64,000 bases of DNA, taken from NCBI GenBank assembly GCA_030431335.1, contig JAUIJH010000007.1, forward strand, positions 1 to 64,000. Reading direction: 5' to 3'. Shown one piece after another: positions 20,183-28,484 of the stretch; position 1 is the first letter of the stretch, and every line of letters starts with the position of its first letter. The stretch is from Alphaproteobacteria bacterium (GTDB taxonomy: Bacteria > Pseudomonadota > Alphaproteobacteria > Rhizobiales > Amorphaceae). The translations under genes and the position numbers were made by a program. The notes under the pieces were generated by a model that saw only the letters and a list, made by a program, of their open reading frames with translations, was not told where the DNA came from and did no database searches.

Positions 20183-20186
20183 CGGC

Positions 20187-20693
20187 GTGCGGCCGATGCG
20201 GGCCGTCACGGCGGCGTTCGAGGCGCTCGCGGCGGTCCTGCTGTTCGCCATCGGCGCGATGCTGTCCATCGAGGTGGCGGCGCGCTACCTCCTCAACGCG
20301 CCGACGATCTGGGCCGAGGAGCTGTCGCGGCTGGCGCTGATCTGGGCGGTCTTCCTGGCGAGCGCGGGCCTTCTGGCGAAGGGCGAGCACATCCGCGTCA
20401 CGGTGCTGATCGACCGGGCGCCCCCGGCGCTGCGCCGGATCGCGGACGTGGGCGGGCTCCTGTTCGTGGCGGCGGTGGCGGCGAGCGTCGCCTATCACGG
20501 CCTGCCCATCGCGATGAACAGCTTCGATGTCGGCCGCACCACCGGCTCGATGCTGGACATTCCGTCCTGGTGGACGCAGGCGGCGGTGCCGGTGGGCTTC
20601 GCGCTGGTCGCGGTGCAGGCGGTGCTGTGCGCGCTGGCGCGGGCGTTCGGCGCGGAGGCCGGGCCGGCGTTGCCGGGCAGCGGGCCGCGATGA
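20187..20693 (+). CDS. TRAP transporter system 1, small permease (DctQ)
   Basis: A 168-residue four-helix membrane protein of the DctQ type. The first two helices lie at about 10-30 and 48-68. The WAEELSRLALIWAVFLASAG block is the usual (W-x-E-E-hydrophobic-R) DctQ signature. Start is GTG at 20187; an ATG at 20196 would shorten it by three residues and neither has a strong ribosome site, so coupling to the binding-protein gene four bases upstream is likely. It complexes with the DctM subunit in the inner membrane. Confidence 0.88.
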   Translation: MRPMRAVTAAFEALAAVLLFAIGAMLSIEVAARYLLNAPTIWAEELSRLALIWAVFLASAGLLAKGEHIRVTVLIDRAPPALRRIADVGGLLFVAAVAASVAYHGLPIAMNSFDVGRTTGSMLDIPSWWTQAAVPVGFALVAVQAVLCALARAFGAEAGPALPGSGPR

Positions 20694-20721
20694 GGACGGC
20701 TCTCCCGCCGCGGCCGCGGCC

Positions 20722-21996
20722 GTGACGACCCTCGCCATCCTGGCCGCGCTGTTCGCGCTGCTCCTGATCGGCGTGCCCGTCGCGTTCGCGCTCGGCGGGC
20801 TCGGCATGATCCTGCTGGCGCTCGCCGGCTTTTCGCCGCTGATGGCGCCGGCCGGCTTCCTGGCGGCGGTGGACAATTTCGTCCTGGTGGCGGTGCCGCT
20901 GTTCCTGCTGATGGCCAACGTCATGCTGAAGGGCGGGGCGGGGCGCGACCTGTTCGCGGCGGTGCAGGCCCTGGTCGGCCACCTGCCGGGCGGGCTCGCC
21001 GTTGCCACCATCGTGTCGTGCGGCGTGTTCGCGGCCATTTCCGGCTCCTCGGTCGCCACCGCGGCGACCATCGGCACCGTGGCCATCCCGGAGATGATTT
21101 CGCGGGGCTATGCGCGCGGGTTCACGTATGGGGTGCTCGCCGCGGGGGGCACGCTGGGGATTCTGATCCCGCCTTCGCTGGTGTTGATCATCTACGGCGT
21201 GATCACCGAGGAATCGGTGTTGTCGTTGTTTCTGGCCGGGATCGGGCCGGGGCTTCTGATGATGCTCCTGTTCATCGTCTTCTCGATCCTCCACGCCCGC
21301 ACCCAGCCGGGACTGCAGAAGGTGCCGCGCGCGAACTGGGCCGAGCGCTGGCGCACCGGCCGCCGGGCGCTGCCGACGGTCGCCCTCGCTCTTGTCGTGA
21401 TAACAGGGATTTACCGCGGCTGGACCACGCCGACCGAAGCGGCCGCGGTCGGCTTCGCTGGCGCGCTGTTCATCACCGCCGTCGTCCTGCGCACGTTGTC
21501 GTTGCGCGACTTCTGGGAGGCGGTGGTGCAGTCGATGCGCACGACCGTGGTCATCTTGCTCATCGTCGCCGGCGCCAAGGTCTTCGGCAAGGCGATCACG
21601 CTCTACCGAATTCCGCAGGACATTTCGGCCTTCATCACCGCCAATATAGACACCGCAGGTCTGTTTATCCTCGCGGTCTCCGGCGTCCTCCTCGTGATGG
21701 GCCTGTTCATGGAATCGCTGTCCTTGCTTCTCGTCATGCTGCCGGTACTCGTGGGGTCGCTGGCGGTCCTCGGGATCGCCCCGATCTGGTTCGGCATCTA
21801 CTTCGTCATCATGATCGAGTGTGCACTCGTCACGCCGCCCGTTGGTCTTAACCTTTACGTTATACAGGCGGTCGGTGGTGGTTCATTGGCCGAGATCGCA
21901 CGGGGTGTCCTGCCGTTTCTTGCGTTGATGCTCCTTACGGTGCTCGTCATCGTCCTTGTTCCGCAAGTCGTTCTTTGGATTCCGTTCCACCTGTGA
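20722..21996 (+). CDS. TRAP transporter system 1, large permease (DctM)
   Basis: A 424-residue, roughly 12-helix permease of the DctM family, using Na+ or H+ gradients. Typical segments seen: IGVPVAFALGGLGM, FAAISGSSVATAATIGTVAIPEM near 105-125, GGTLGILIPPSLVLIIYG near 145-162 and TPTEAAAVG near 235. The start is GTG, 28 bases after the DctQ stop, and gives the expected MTTLAIL-like start. Completes a standard P-Q-M operon. The stop is followed by an AT-richer gap before the next gene. Confidence 0.92.
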   Translation: MTTLAILAALFALLLIGVPVAFALGGLGMILLALAGFSPLMAPAGFLAAVDNFVLVAVPLFLLMANVMLKGGAGRDLFAAVQALVGHLPGGLAVATIVSCGVFAAISGSSVATAATIGTVAIPEMISRGYARGFTYGVLAAGGTLGILIPPSLVLIIYGVITEESVLSLFLAGIGPGLLMMLLFIVFSILHARTQPGLQKVPRANWAERWRTGRRALPTVALALVVITGIYRGWTTPTEAAAVGFAGALFITAVVLRTLSLRDFWEAVVQSMRTTVVILLIVAGAKVFGKAITLYRIPQDISAFITANIDTAGLFILAVSGVLLVMGLFMESLSLLLVMLPVLVGSLAVLGIAPIWFGIYFVIMIECALVTPPVGLNLYVIQAVGGGSLAEIARGVLPFLALMLLTVLVIVLVPQVVLWIPFHL

Positions 21997-22157
21997 AGCG
22001 GAATTATAGTGTCCAAAATTTAACGCCTACATTGCATCGGTTTAATGCGATGGCTGTTTCATATGCGGTGCGATTAAATTAGGCCTTCCTTAGATCGGAT
22101 ACTTTGATATGTACCCGATCCAATTCGCATCCGAGCCAGTTGCGCGTTGGAGAGGCA
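21997..22157 (+). promoter_or_regulatory. AT-richer promoter region of the polyprenyl-pentose cluster
   Basis: This 161-base gap is clearly richer in A and T than its surroundings (for example ccaaaatttaacgcc, gattaaattaggc). It separates TRAP system 1 from the UbiA-fusion gene, so it most likely holds that cluster's promoter. No -10/-35 pair stands out; a short inverted repeat CATCG-N8-CGATG occurs near 22036-22053. Confidence 0.4.
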
Positions 22158-23675
22158 ATGCCCGTTGCGACCGACATCTCCCGAGGGACCGAACGTCTGG
22201 TTGGCGAGCGCGATGTGCGTGACCGCACGGCGTCGGCCGTCGGGTGCCCGCTTTACGTCGATCTCAACGGCACGCTGATCGCCACCGATCTCCTGTGGGA
22301 GAGCGCGCTCGGCTCCATCAGGGACCGGCCGGGGGGATTGCTGCGGGCGCCGTCGGCGCTGCTGCGCGGCCGCCAGCACCTGAAGGCGCTGCTGGCCGAG
22401 GGGTGCGAGATCGATCCCGCCACGCTGCCCTATCGCCGCGAGGTGCTGGACGTGGTGCTCATGGCCCGGGCCGAGGGACGCTCGGTGATCCTCACCACCG
22501 GCGCGCCTATGGCGCTCGCCCGCAGCGTCGCCGACCACCTCGGCCTCTTCGATGACGTGATCGCGTCGGACGCGGAGACCAACGTTCGCGGCCCCGCCAA
22601 GCGCGATGCGATCCTGGAGGACGCCGCCCGCAGCGGCGGCGCGCGCCGGGGCGGACCCGGTTTCGCCTACCTCGGCGATGCCGCCGTCGACCGGCCCGTG
22701 TTCGAGGCGGCCGACGAGGCGCTGGTGGTGGCGCCGGGCGGCCGGGCGCCGCGGGCTCTGGCGGGGTTCGGCGGGCAGCTTTCGGTCTCCGGCGGCGGCT
22801 TCTGGCCCGCGCTGCAGGTGCTGCGGCCGCACCAGTGGTCCAAGAACGTGTTCGTCTTCATGCCCATCGGGCTTGCCCTTACGCTGCCCTCGATATCGAT
22901 GGTCCTCGCCACGGTGGTGGCCTTCTTCGCCTTCTGCTTCATCGCCTCGGCAACCTACGTCTTCAACGACCTGCTCGACCTCAAGCTCGACCGGGCGCAC
23001 CGGACGAAGCGGATGCGCCCGCTTGCGGCGGGCACGCTGACCGTGCCGCGCGCGATGGCGCTCGGGGTCGTCATGTTCGCGCTCGGCATCGGGTGCGCGC
23101 TGCTGCTGCCGCTCGCCTTCCAGGCGCTGCTGGCGCTCTACGTGGTGTCCAACCTCGCCTATTCGCTGGTGCTCAAGCGGATGCTCCTGATCGACGTGGT
23201 GACGCTGGCGGGCCTCCACACCCTGCGCGTCCTCGCCGGAGGGGCGGCGGCGGGCCTGGCGCCCTCGTTCTGGCTCATTGCCTTCACGCTGTTCCTGTTC
23301 CTGTCGCTGGCCCTGGTGAAACGCTACACCGAGCTCGAGCAGCTCGGCCGGCGGGCGGAGCGGCGGCACACCGGCCGCGGCTACCGGGCCGAGGACCTGG
23401 AGACGATCGCCAGCGCGGGGATGTGCTCGACGTTCTCGACGGTGCTGGTGCTCGCCCTCTTCATCAACTCGAACCGGACGCTGGCCGAGCTCGAGCATCC
23501 CTGGGTGCTGTGGCCGATCTGCCCGCTGGTGCTCTACGTGCTGATGCGGATCTGGATCCTGGCGAAGCGGCGCGAGATGGACGACGATCCCGTCGCCTTC
23601 GCGCTCACCGACTGGCGCAGCCAGCTCATGCTCGGCCTCGCCTGCGCGATCTATCTGGTGGCTCCCCATGTCTGA
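22158..23675 (+). CDS. HAD-UbiA fusion: polyprenyl-phosphate phosphoribosyl transferase-like
   Basis: A 505-residue two-domain protein. Residues 1-200 form a HAD-type domain with DLNGTL at 35-40, ILTTGAP near 111 and YLGDAAVDRP near 171. Residues 215-505 form a polytopic UbiA-family transferase with RPHQWSKN at 223-230 and the Mg-diphosphate motif NDLLDLKLD at 270-278. The RPxQWxKN start is characteristic of the decaprenyl-phosphate 5-phosphoribosyltransferase branch (mycobacterial Rv3806c). By analogy the UbiA half moves phosphoribose from PRPP onto polyprenyl phosphate and the HAD half removes the 5-phosphate. The second HAD aspartate is Asn37, which may weaken phosphatase activity. Start has GGAGAGG just upstream. 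The stop overlaps the next gene by eight bases. Confidence 0.85.
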   Translation: MPVATDISRGTERLVGERDVRDRTASAVGCPLYVDLNGTLIATDLLWESALGSIRDRPGGLLRAPSALLRGRQHLKALLAEGCEIDPATLPYRREVLDVVLMARAEGRSVILTTGAPMALARSVADHLGLFDDVIASDAETNVRGPAKRDAILEDAARSGGARRGGPGFAYLGDAAVDRPVFEAADEALVVAPGGRAPRALAGFGGQLSVSGGGFWPALQVLRPHQWSKNVFVFMPIGLALTLPSISMVLATVVAFFAFCFIASATYVFNDLLDLKLDRAHRTKRMRPLAAGTLTVPRAMALGVVMFALGIGCALLLPLAFQALLALYVVSNLAYSLVLKRMLLIDVVTLAGLHTLRVLAGGAAAGLAPSFWLIAFTLFLFLSLALVKRYTELEQLGRRAERRHTGRGYRAEDLETIASAGMCSTFSTVLVLALFINSNRTLAELEHPWVLWPICPLVLYVLMRIWILAKRREMDDDPVAFALTDWRSQLMLGLACAIYLVAPHV

Positions 23676-24996
23676 GCGCACCCGCTACGCCCCCTGGGGC
23701 ACGCCCGGGCTGGGGGCGGCGCGCCGCGCCGTGCCGGCCGCGCAGCTGCGCACCGGAGGCGGCCCGATGCTGCCCTTCGGCGCCGGCCGCAGCTACGGCG
23801 ACAGCTGCTCGCTCGCCGACGGCGTGCTGCTCGACGGGCGGCCCGGCGCCGCGATCCACGATTTCGACCGGTCCGCCGGCATCCTCACCGCCGACGCGGG
23901 GGTCTCGCTGGGGGCGCTGCTGGCGCGGGTGGCGCCGACTCATATCCTGCCGGTGCTGCCTGGCACGCAGTTCGCCACGCTCGGCGGCGCCATCGCCAAC
24001 GACATCCACGGCAAGAACCACCACCGGCGCGGCAGCTTCGGCGCCTTCGTCGAGGAGATCACGCTGCGCCGCTCGGATGTGGCGGGGGCGATCCGGCTGC
24101 GGCCGGGCTCGGCGCTGTTCGCGGCGACGGTGGGGGGCATGGGGATGACGGGGCGCATCGAGCGGGCGCGCCTGCGTGTCCTCAAGGTGCCGTCCACCGA
24201 TGTGCGCGAGCGGACGGTGCGCCTCACCTGCCTTGCGGACTATTTCGCCCGCGCCGAGGAGGCGGACCAAACCCACGAATATGCCGTCGCCTGGATCGAC
24301 AGCCTCGCCCGCGGCAAGGCGTTCGGGCGCGGGCACCTCATCGTCGGCGATCACACCGGGGAGGGCGACGCACGGCCCCCGCGCGGCGCGCTGGCACGGG
24401 TGCCGGCAACGCCGCCGGTGAGCCTCCTCAACACGGTGACGCTGCGCGCCTTCAACGCGGCCTATTTCCGCCGCGTGCCGGCTTCGGGACGGACGCGGAT
24501 CGTGCCGGCCGACGCCTTCTTCTTCCCGCTCGACCGCATCCTGGAGTGGAACCGCCTCTATGGGCGCCGCGGGCTGCACCAGCACCAGAGCGTCATTCCG
24601 GCCGACGCCGCGCCGCGGACGATCCCCCGCCTCCTCGCGATGGCGCAGGAACACGGCCACGCGTCCTTCCTCACGGTGCTCAAGCGGTTCGGCGCCAACC
24701 GCTCGCCGGCGCTGATGAGCTACGCCCGGCCCGGCTACACGCTGACGCTCGACTTCGCCGACAAGGGCGCCGCCACGCTGCGCCTGCTGGATGCGCTCGA
24801 CGCCGCCACCCTCGACGCCGGCGGCGCGGTCAATCCCTACAAGGACCGGCGCATGTCCGCCGCCACCTTCGCCCGCTCGTTCCCGGACTGGCAGCGGGTG
24901 GAGGCGGCGCGCGACCCCGCCATCATGTCCGATTTCTGGCGCCGCACGGCGCTCGCCCTGACTGAGGAGGCCACCGCTTTGGAGATCGCCGCGTGA
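23668..24996 (+). CDS. DprE1-like FAD-dependent polyprenyl-phosphoryl-pentose 2-oxidase
   Basis: A 442-residue oxidoreductase of the PCMH/VAO type. The FAD site shows LPFGAGRSYGDSCS at 35-48 and LPGTQFATLGGAIANDIHGKNHH at about 97-119; the IHGKNHHxxGSFG stretch is a hallmark of decaprenyl-phosphoryl-ribose 2'-epimerase subunit 1 (DprE1). Near the C terminus NPYKDRR matches the conserved catalytic-lysine region of DprE1. By my alignment the mycobacterial drug-target cysteine position is not Cys here (GYTLTLDF). Expected reaction: oxidation of C2 of a polyprenyl-phosphoryl pentose to the keto sugar. The usual partner reductase DprE2 is not encoded next door. Overlaps both neighbours, so it is translationally coupled. 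Confidence 0.85.
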   Translation: MSERTRYAPWGTPGLGAARRAVPAAQLRTGGGPMLPFGAGRSYGDSCSLADGVLLDGRPGAAIHDFDRSAGILTADAGVSLGALLARVAPTHILPVLPGTQFATLGGAIANDIHGKNHHRRGSFGAFVEEITLRRSDVAGAIRLRPGSALFAATVGGMGMTGRIERARLRVLKVPSTDVRERTVRLTCLADYFARAEEADQTHEYAVAWIDSLARGKAFGRGHLIVGDHTGEGDARPPRGALARVPATPPVSLLNTVTLRAFNAAYFRRVPASGRTRIVPADAFFFPLDRILEWNRLYGRRGLHQHQSVIPADAAPRTIPRLLAMAQEHGHASFLTVLKRFGANRSPALMSYARPGYTLTLDFADKGAATLRLLDALDAATLDAGGAVNPYKDRRMSAATFARSFPDWQRVEAARDPAIMSDFWRRTALALTEEATALEIAA

Positions 24997-25418
24997 AGAT
25001 GATCCCTTTCATCCTTTTTACCGTGCTTTCCAACGCGGCGGCACAGGTGATGCTGAAGAAAGGCGTGATGACGCTCGGCACGATCTCGCTCGCCGGCGGC
25101 AACCCCATCGTCAAGATGCTGGAGATCGTCTTCCAGCCGTTCGTGTTCATGGGGATCGTGCTGTTCGTCGTCTCCATGGCCTCGCACCTTTACGTGCTGT
25201 CCAAGGTGGACCTGCTGTTCGCCTATCCGTTCCTGTCGCTCGCCTATGTCGCTGTGGCGATTGCGGCGTGGCTCGTGTTCGGCGAGAGCCTCAGCACGCT
25301 GCGCATCTTCGGCATCGCCTTCATCTGCCTCGGCATCGTGCTGATCGCCAAGGCCGGGCCAACCGGCGACAGCGCCCGCGCCGTGACGGTGGAGACGGCC
25401 GCCAAGGTACGGCCATGA
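24993..25418 (+). CDS. Small EmrE/ArnE-like membrane carrier (SMR/DMT superfamily)
   Basis: A 141-residue protein with four predicted membrane helices (about 5-22, 48-68, 72-95 and 100-118) and a short hydrophilic tail. Features are the N-terminal LSNAAAQVMLKKG helix end, YVLSKVDLLFAYPFLSLAYV and a final helix FGIAFICLGIVLIAK, all as in EmrE and the ArnE/ArnF undecaprenyl-phosphate-aminoarabinose flippase subunits. The GTG start overlaps the DprE1-like stop as GTGA; an ATG two codons on is possible. In this setting a flippase for a lipid-linked sugar is more likely than a drug pump. That is an inference from context. Confidence 0.8.
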   Translation: MKMIPFILFTVLSNAAAQVMLKKGVMTLGTISLAGGNPIVKMLEIVFQPFVFMGIVLFVVSMASHLYVLSKVDLLFAYPFLSLAYVAVAIAAWLVFGESLSTLRIFGIAFICLGIVLIAKAGPTGDSARAVTVETAAKVRP

Positions 25419-25479
25419 GGCATCCCGCCTCGCACGCGGCGCTTTTCGCCCGCCGCCCCCGCTACAAGGAAGCCTCACC

Positions 25480-26916
25480 ATGCTGACCCGCCCGCAAACG
25501 GCCCCCTCGTTCGAGCGCGCCCAGCCCAAGCCCGACCTGCTCACCGTGGCCGACGCCAAGGCGCTGTCGCTGGCGGACATGAGCGCGCTGTTCAGCGCCC
25601 ACCTCAATCCGGGGCAGCTCCACTTCATGAAGCTGCTCGGCTTCGACAAGGTGAAGATCGAGAGCGCGGAGGGGATGCACTATATCGCCGCCGACGGGCG
25701 CCGGATCCTCGACTTCTTCGGCGGCTTCGGCAGCCTCGCCTTCGGCCACAACCATCCGCGCATCCTGGCCGCCCGCAAGGCGTTCCAGGACGAGAAGCGG
25801 CACGAGATCGCGATGGCGTTCCTGTCGCAATACGCCGCCGCGCTGGCGAAGAACCTGGCGGCGTGCTCGCCGGGCGATCTCGACATGGTGTTCCTCGGCT
25901 CCTCCGGCTCGGAGGCGATGGAGGCGGCGGTGAAGCTGGCCGAGCGCGCCTCGGGCCGCAAGAATTGCAAGATCGTCTACGCCGAAAACGCCTTCCACGG
26001 CAAAACCAAGGGCGTCCTGTCGCTGACCGACTCGCCGCTCTACCGGGGCGAATTCGCGCTGGTGCCCAACGGCGTGCGGGTGCCCTTCGGCGACCTGGCG
26101 GCCATCGAGCGGGCCGTTGCCGCCGATCCCGACATCGGCGTGGTGGTGCTGGAGACGATCCAGGGCGGCGGCGGCATCGTCGGCGCGCCGACCGAGTTCT
26201 GGCAGGGGCTGCGGGCGCTGTGTGACCGTACCGGCATCGTCTGGGTCGCCGACGAGGTGCAGTGCGGGCTCGGCCGCACCGGACGCTTCTATGCCTTCGA
26301 GCATCACGGCGTGGTGCCCGACATCACCGCGCTCGCCAAATCGCTGGGCGGAGGCAAGGCGGCGATGGGCGCGATGATCGCCCGGCGCGACCTCTATATG
26401 AAGGCGTACGGCAAGCCGAAGGATGCGTTGATCCACGGCCCGGCCACCTTCGGCGGCATCGGCGAGGGCTGCGTCACCGCCATCGAGGCGCTCAACGTCC
26501 TGTTCGACGAGGGGCTGATCGACAACGCCGCCGCCACGGGCGACTACCTGCTGGCGCAGCTTACCATGTTGCAGGAGAAATACCCCAAGCTGATCAAGGA
26601 TGTGCGCGGCCAGGGGCTGATGGTCGGGCTGGAGTTGCAGGACATGTCGCGCGCGATGCCGCTCGCGGTGCGCCCCATGGTGGCGGTGCTCGACGACAAG
26701 CTGAAGGGCTCGCTGGCCGGCTTCCTCGGCGCGGCGCTGCTGCGCGAGCACGGCGTGCTCGTCGCGTTCACCGAATACAACCGCAACGTCATCCGCCTGG
26801 AGCCGCCGCTGATCGCGACGCGCGCCGACGTCGACGCGCTCGTCGCCGCGCTCGACGCGGAGCTGTCAGGGGGCGTCATCGGCCTCGTCAAGGGTTTCAT
26901 CGCTTCGCGGCGATAA
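25480..26916 (+). CDS. Class III PLP-dependent aminotransferase
   Basis: A 478-residue fold-type I, class III aminotransferase. PLP-binding features: GSSGSEAMEAAVKLAE at 140-155, DEVQCGLGRTG at 259-269 (D259 contacts the pyridine nitrogen) and the Schiff-base lysine K287 in ALAKSLGGG. The N-terminal ~60 residues are longer than in ornithine aminotransferase and resemble the putrescine/diaminobutyrate branch. It sits between the lipid-pentose oxidase/carrier and the GT-C-like gene, separated by 61 and 13 bases. A sugar-ketone substrate would be unusual for class III, which normally acts on omega-amines, but the gene order makes it worth testing. AAGGA precedes the ATG. Confidence 0.87.
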   Translation: MLTRPQTAPSFERAQPKPDLLTVADAKALSLADMSALFSAHLNPGQLHFMKLLGFDKVKIESAEGMHYIAADGRRILDFFGGFGSLAFGHNHPRILAARKAFQDEKRHEIAMAFLSQYAAALAKNLAACSPGDLDMVFLGSSGSEAMEAAVKLAERASGRKNCKIVYAENAFHGKTKGVLSLTDSPLYRGEFALVPNGVRVPFGDLAAIERAVAADPDIGVVVLETIQGGGGIVGAPTEFWQGLRALCDRTGIVWVADEVQCGLGRTGRFYAFEHHGVVPDITALAKSLGGGKAAMGAMIARRDLYMKAYGKPKDALIHGPATFGGIGEGCVTAIEALNVLFDEGLIDNAAATGDYLLAQLTMLQEKYPKLIKDVRGQGLMVGLELQDMSRAMPLAVRPMVAVLDDKLKGSLAGFLGAALLREHGVLVAFTEYNRNVIRLEPPLIATRADVDALVAALDAELSGGVIGLVKGFIASRR

Positions 26917-26929
26917 ACGGGGCGGGCTG

Positions 26930-28480
26930 ATGAATTTCGCTTTTCGCGCGCCGGTCGATCGGATCGGCGCGCCGCAGATGGCGCGGGGCCGTCCGCCGCT
27001 CGTCGCCTTCGCGCTGCTCATGGCGCTGGCGCTGGTGCCGCTCGGCCTCGCCGACCCGCTGCCGCTGGTGGACCTTCCCGCCCACCTCGCCCGCGCCTAC
27101 ATCCACGCCAACATCGACACCTCCGCGGTGCTCGACAAGTATTACGCCGTCGACTGGCAGTTCCTGTCCAATCTCGGTGTCGACATCTTCCTGCCGCCGC
27201 TCCTCAAGGTGATGTCGCCGCACGCCGCGACGGTATTGCTCGCCGCGCTCCTGCTGGTGGCGACCGCAACGGCGGTGATCGCGATCCACCGGACCTTGTT
27301 CGGGCGGTGGTCGGCCTTTCCGCTGCTCGCTTTCCTGTTGTTGTACAACAAGCCGTTCCTGTGGGGCTTCATCAACTACGTGATGGCGATCGCCTTGGCG
27401 CTGTGGCTGTTCTTCGCCTGGCTCAAGCTGCGCCATCTGGCGTGGTGGGTGCGCGTGCCGCTGTTCGCGGCGTTGACCACGCTGCTCGCGCCGATCCACC
27501 TCTACGGCTTCGCGTTCTATGCCGTGCTGATCGGCACCAGCGAGTTCAGCCGCGTCGCGTTCGGACCGCGCGCGCAGTGGGGGCGCGGCGCGGTCACGCT
27601 GGCGCTCAACGCCTTGCCGTTCGCGCCGGGGATCGCGCTGGTATTCTCGAGCCCCACCACGGCCGCGGCCGAACCCGATTGGGGCTCGGTGCTCGGCAAG
27701 CTGCATGGGCTGCTGGAGGCGGTCCAGGCCTATGGTGAGGTCTCGGCGGCGGTGCTTCTCGTCTTCCTCGGCCTCGTCGTCGGGGCGGGGCTCCTCACCG
27801 GGCGCGTGGTCATCCACCGGACGATGGTGCTCGCCATCGCGGTGCTCGTCCTCGTCTATTTCGCGATGCCGCTCAGGATCTTCGGGTCCGGCTATGCCGA
27901 TGTGCGGCTGCTGCCGGTGATCGGCCTCGTCTTCGCCGCGACGGCGGATTGGCGGGTGCCCTCGCTGGCGTGGCGGCGCGGCTGGATCGCCCTATTCGCC
28001 GCGATCCTCGTGCTGCGCATGGCCAGCGTGATGGTGCATTTCGTGATCGCGGACCGCTATTTCGCCGAGGTGCGGCAAAGCCTTGCGCCGCTGCAGCCGG
28101 GCGACCGGCTGGCCGTCGCTGTCCTGTATCGGCCAGGGGATTTCCCGTCCTTTCCGCCGAATTTGCACCTGGCCGAGATGGCGGTGGTGGAGCACGAGGC
28201 GTTCGTGAACTCCATGTTCCACGATCCCGGCGCGCAGCCGTTGACCATCGTCTACGATGTCGACCCCGCCTTCCGCGGCTGCTGCTCGCACGAAATCGAG
28301 GTTCCGCCGGACGGTCCGGCGCCCAACCCCTTCGCCACGATCCCGCTGGCCAAGTTCGACTATCTGATCGTCTTCGGCACGGCCCTTCTGGAGGCGCCGC
28401 CGCCGGCATCGGTCGAACTCGCCTTCGAGGGCGACGGGTTCGCCCTCTACCGGGTGCGCGATCCGCTGCCGAAGCCGTGA
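26930..28480 (+). CDS. Polytopic membrane protein, GT-C glycosyltransferase-like
   Basis: A 516-residue integral membrane protein with roughly ten helices up to about residue 375, then a soluble C-terminal domain of about 140 residues. The first extracytoplasmic loop has LVDLPAHLARAYI at about 44-56; an acidic residue followed by P-x-H at this place resembles the loop-1 motif of GT-C enzymes that take sugars from polyprenyl phosphate. I cannot assign a named family. As the last gene of the cluster it is the natural candidate for transferring the flipped lipid-linked pentose to a cell-surface acceptor. Starts 13 bases after the aminotransferase stop. No symbol assigned. Confidence 0.65.
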   Translation: MNFAFRAPVDRIGAPQMARGRPPLVAFALLMALALVPLGLADPLPLVDLPAHLARAYIHANIDTSAVLDKYYAVDWQFLSNLGVDIFLPPLLKVMSPHAATVLLAALLLVATATAVIAIHRTLFGRWSAFPLLAFLLLYNKPFLWGFINYVMAIALALWLFFAWLKLRHLAWWVRVPLFAALTTLLAPIHLYGFAFYAVLIGTSEFSRVAFGPRAQWGRGAVTLALNALPFAPGIALVFSSPTTAAAEPDWGSVLGKLHGLLEAVQAYGEVSAAVLLVFLGLVVGAGLLTGRVVIHRTMVLAIAVLVLVYFAMPLRIFGSGYADVRLLPVIGLVFAATADWRVPSLAWRRGWIALFAAILVLRMASVMVHFVIADRYFAEVRQSLAPLQPGDRLAVAVLYRPGDFPSFPPNLHLAEMAVVEHEAFVNSMFHDPGAQPLTIVYDVDPAFRGCCSHEIEVPPDGPAPNPFATIPLAKFDYLIVFGTALLEAPPPASVELAFEGDGFALYRVRDPLPKP

Positions 28481-28484
28481 GCGC

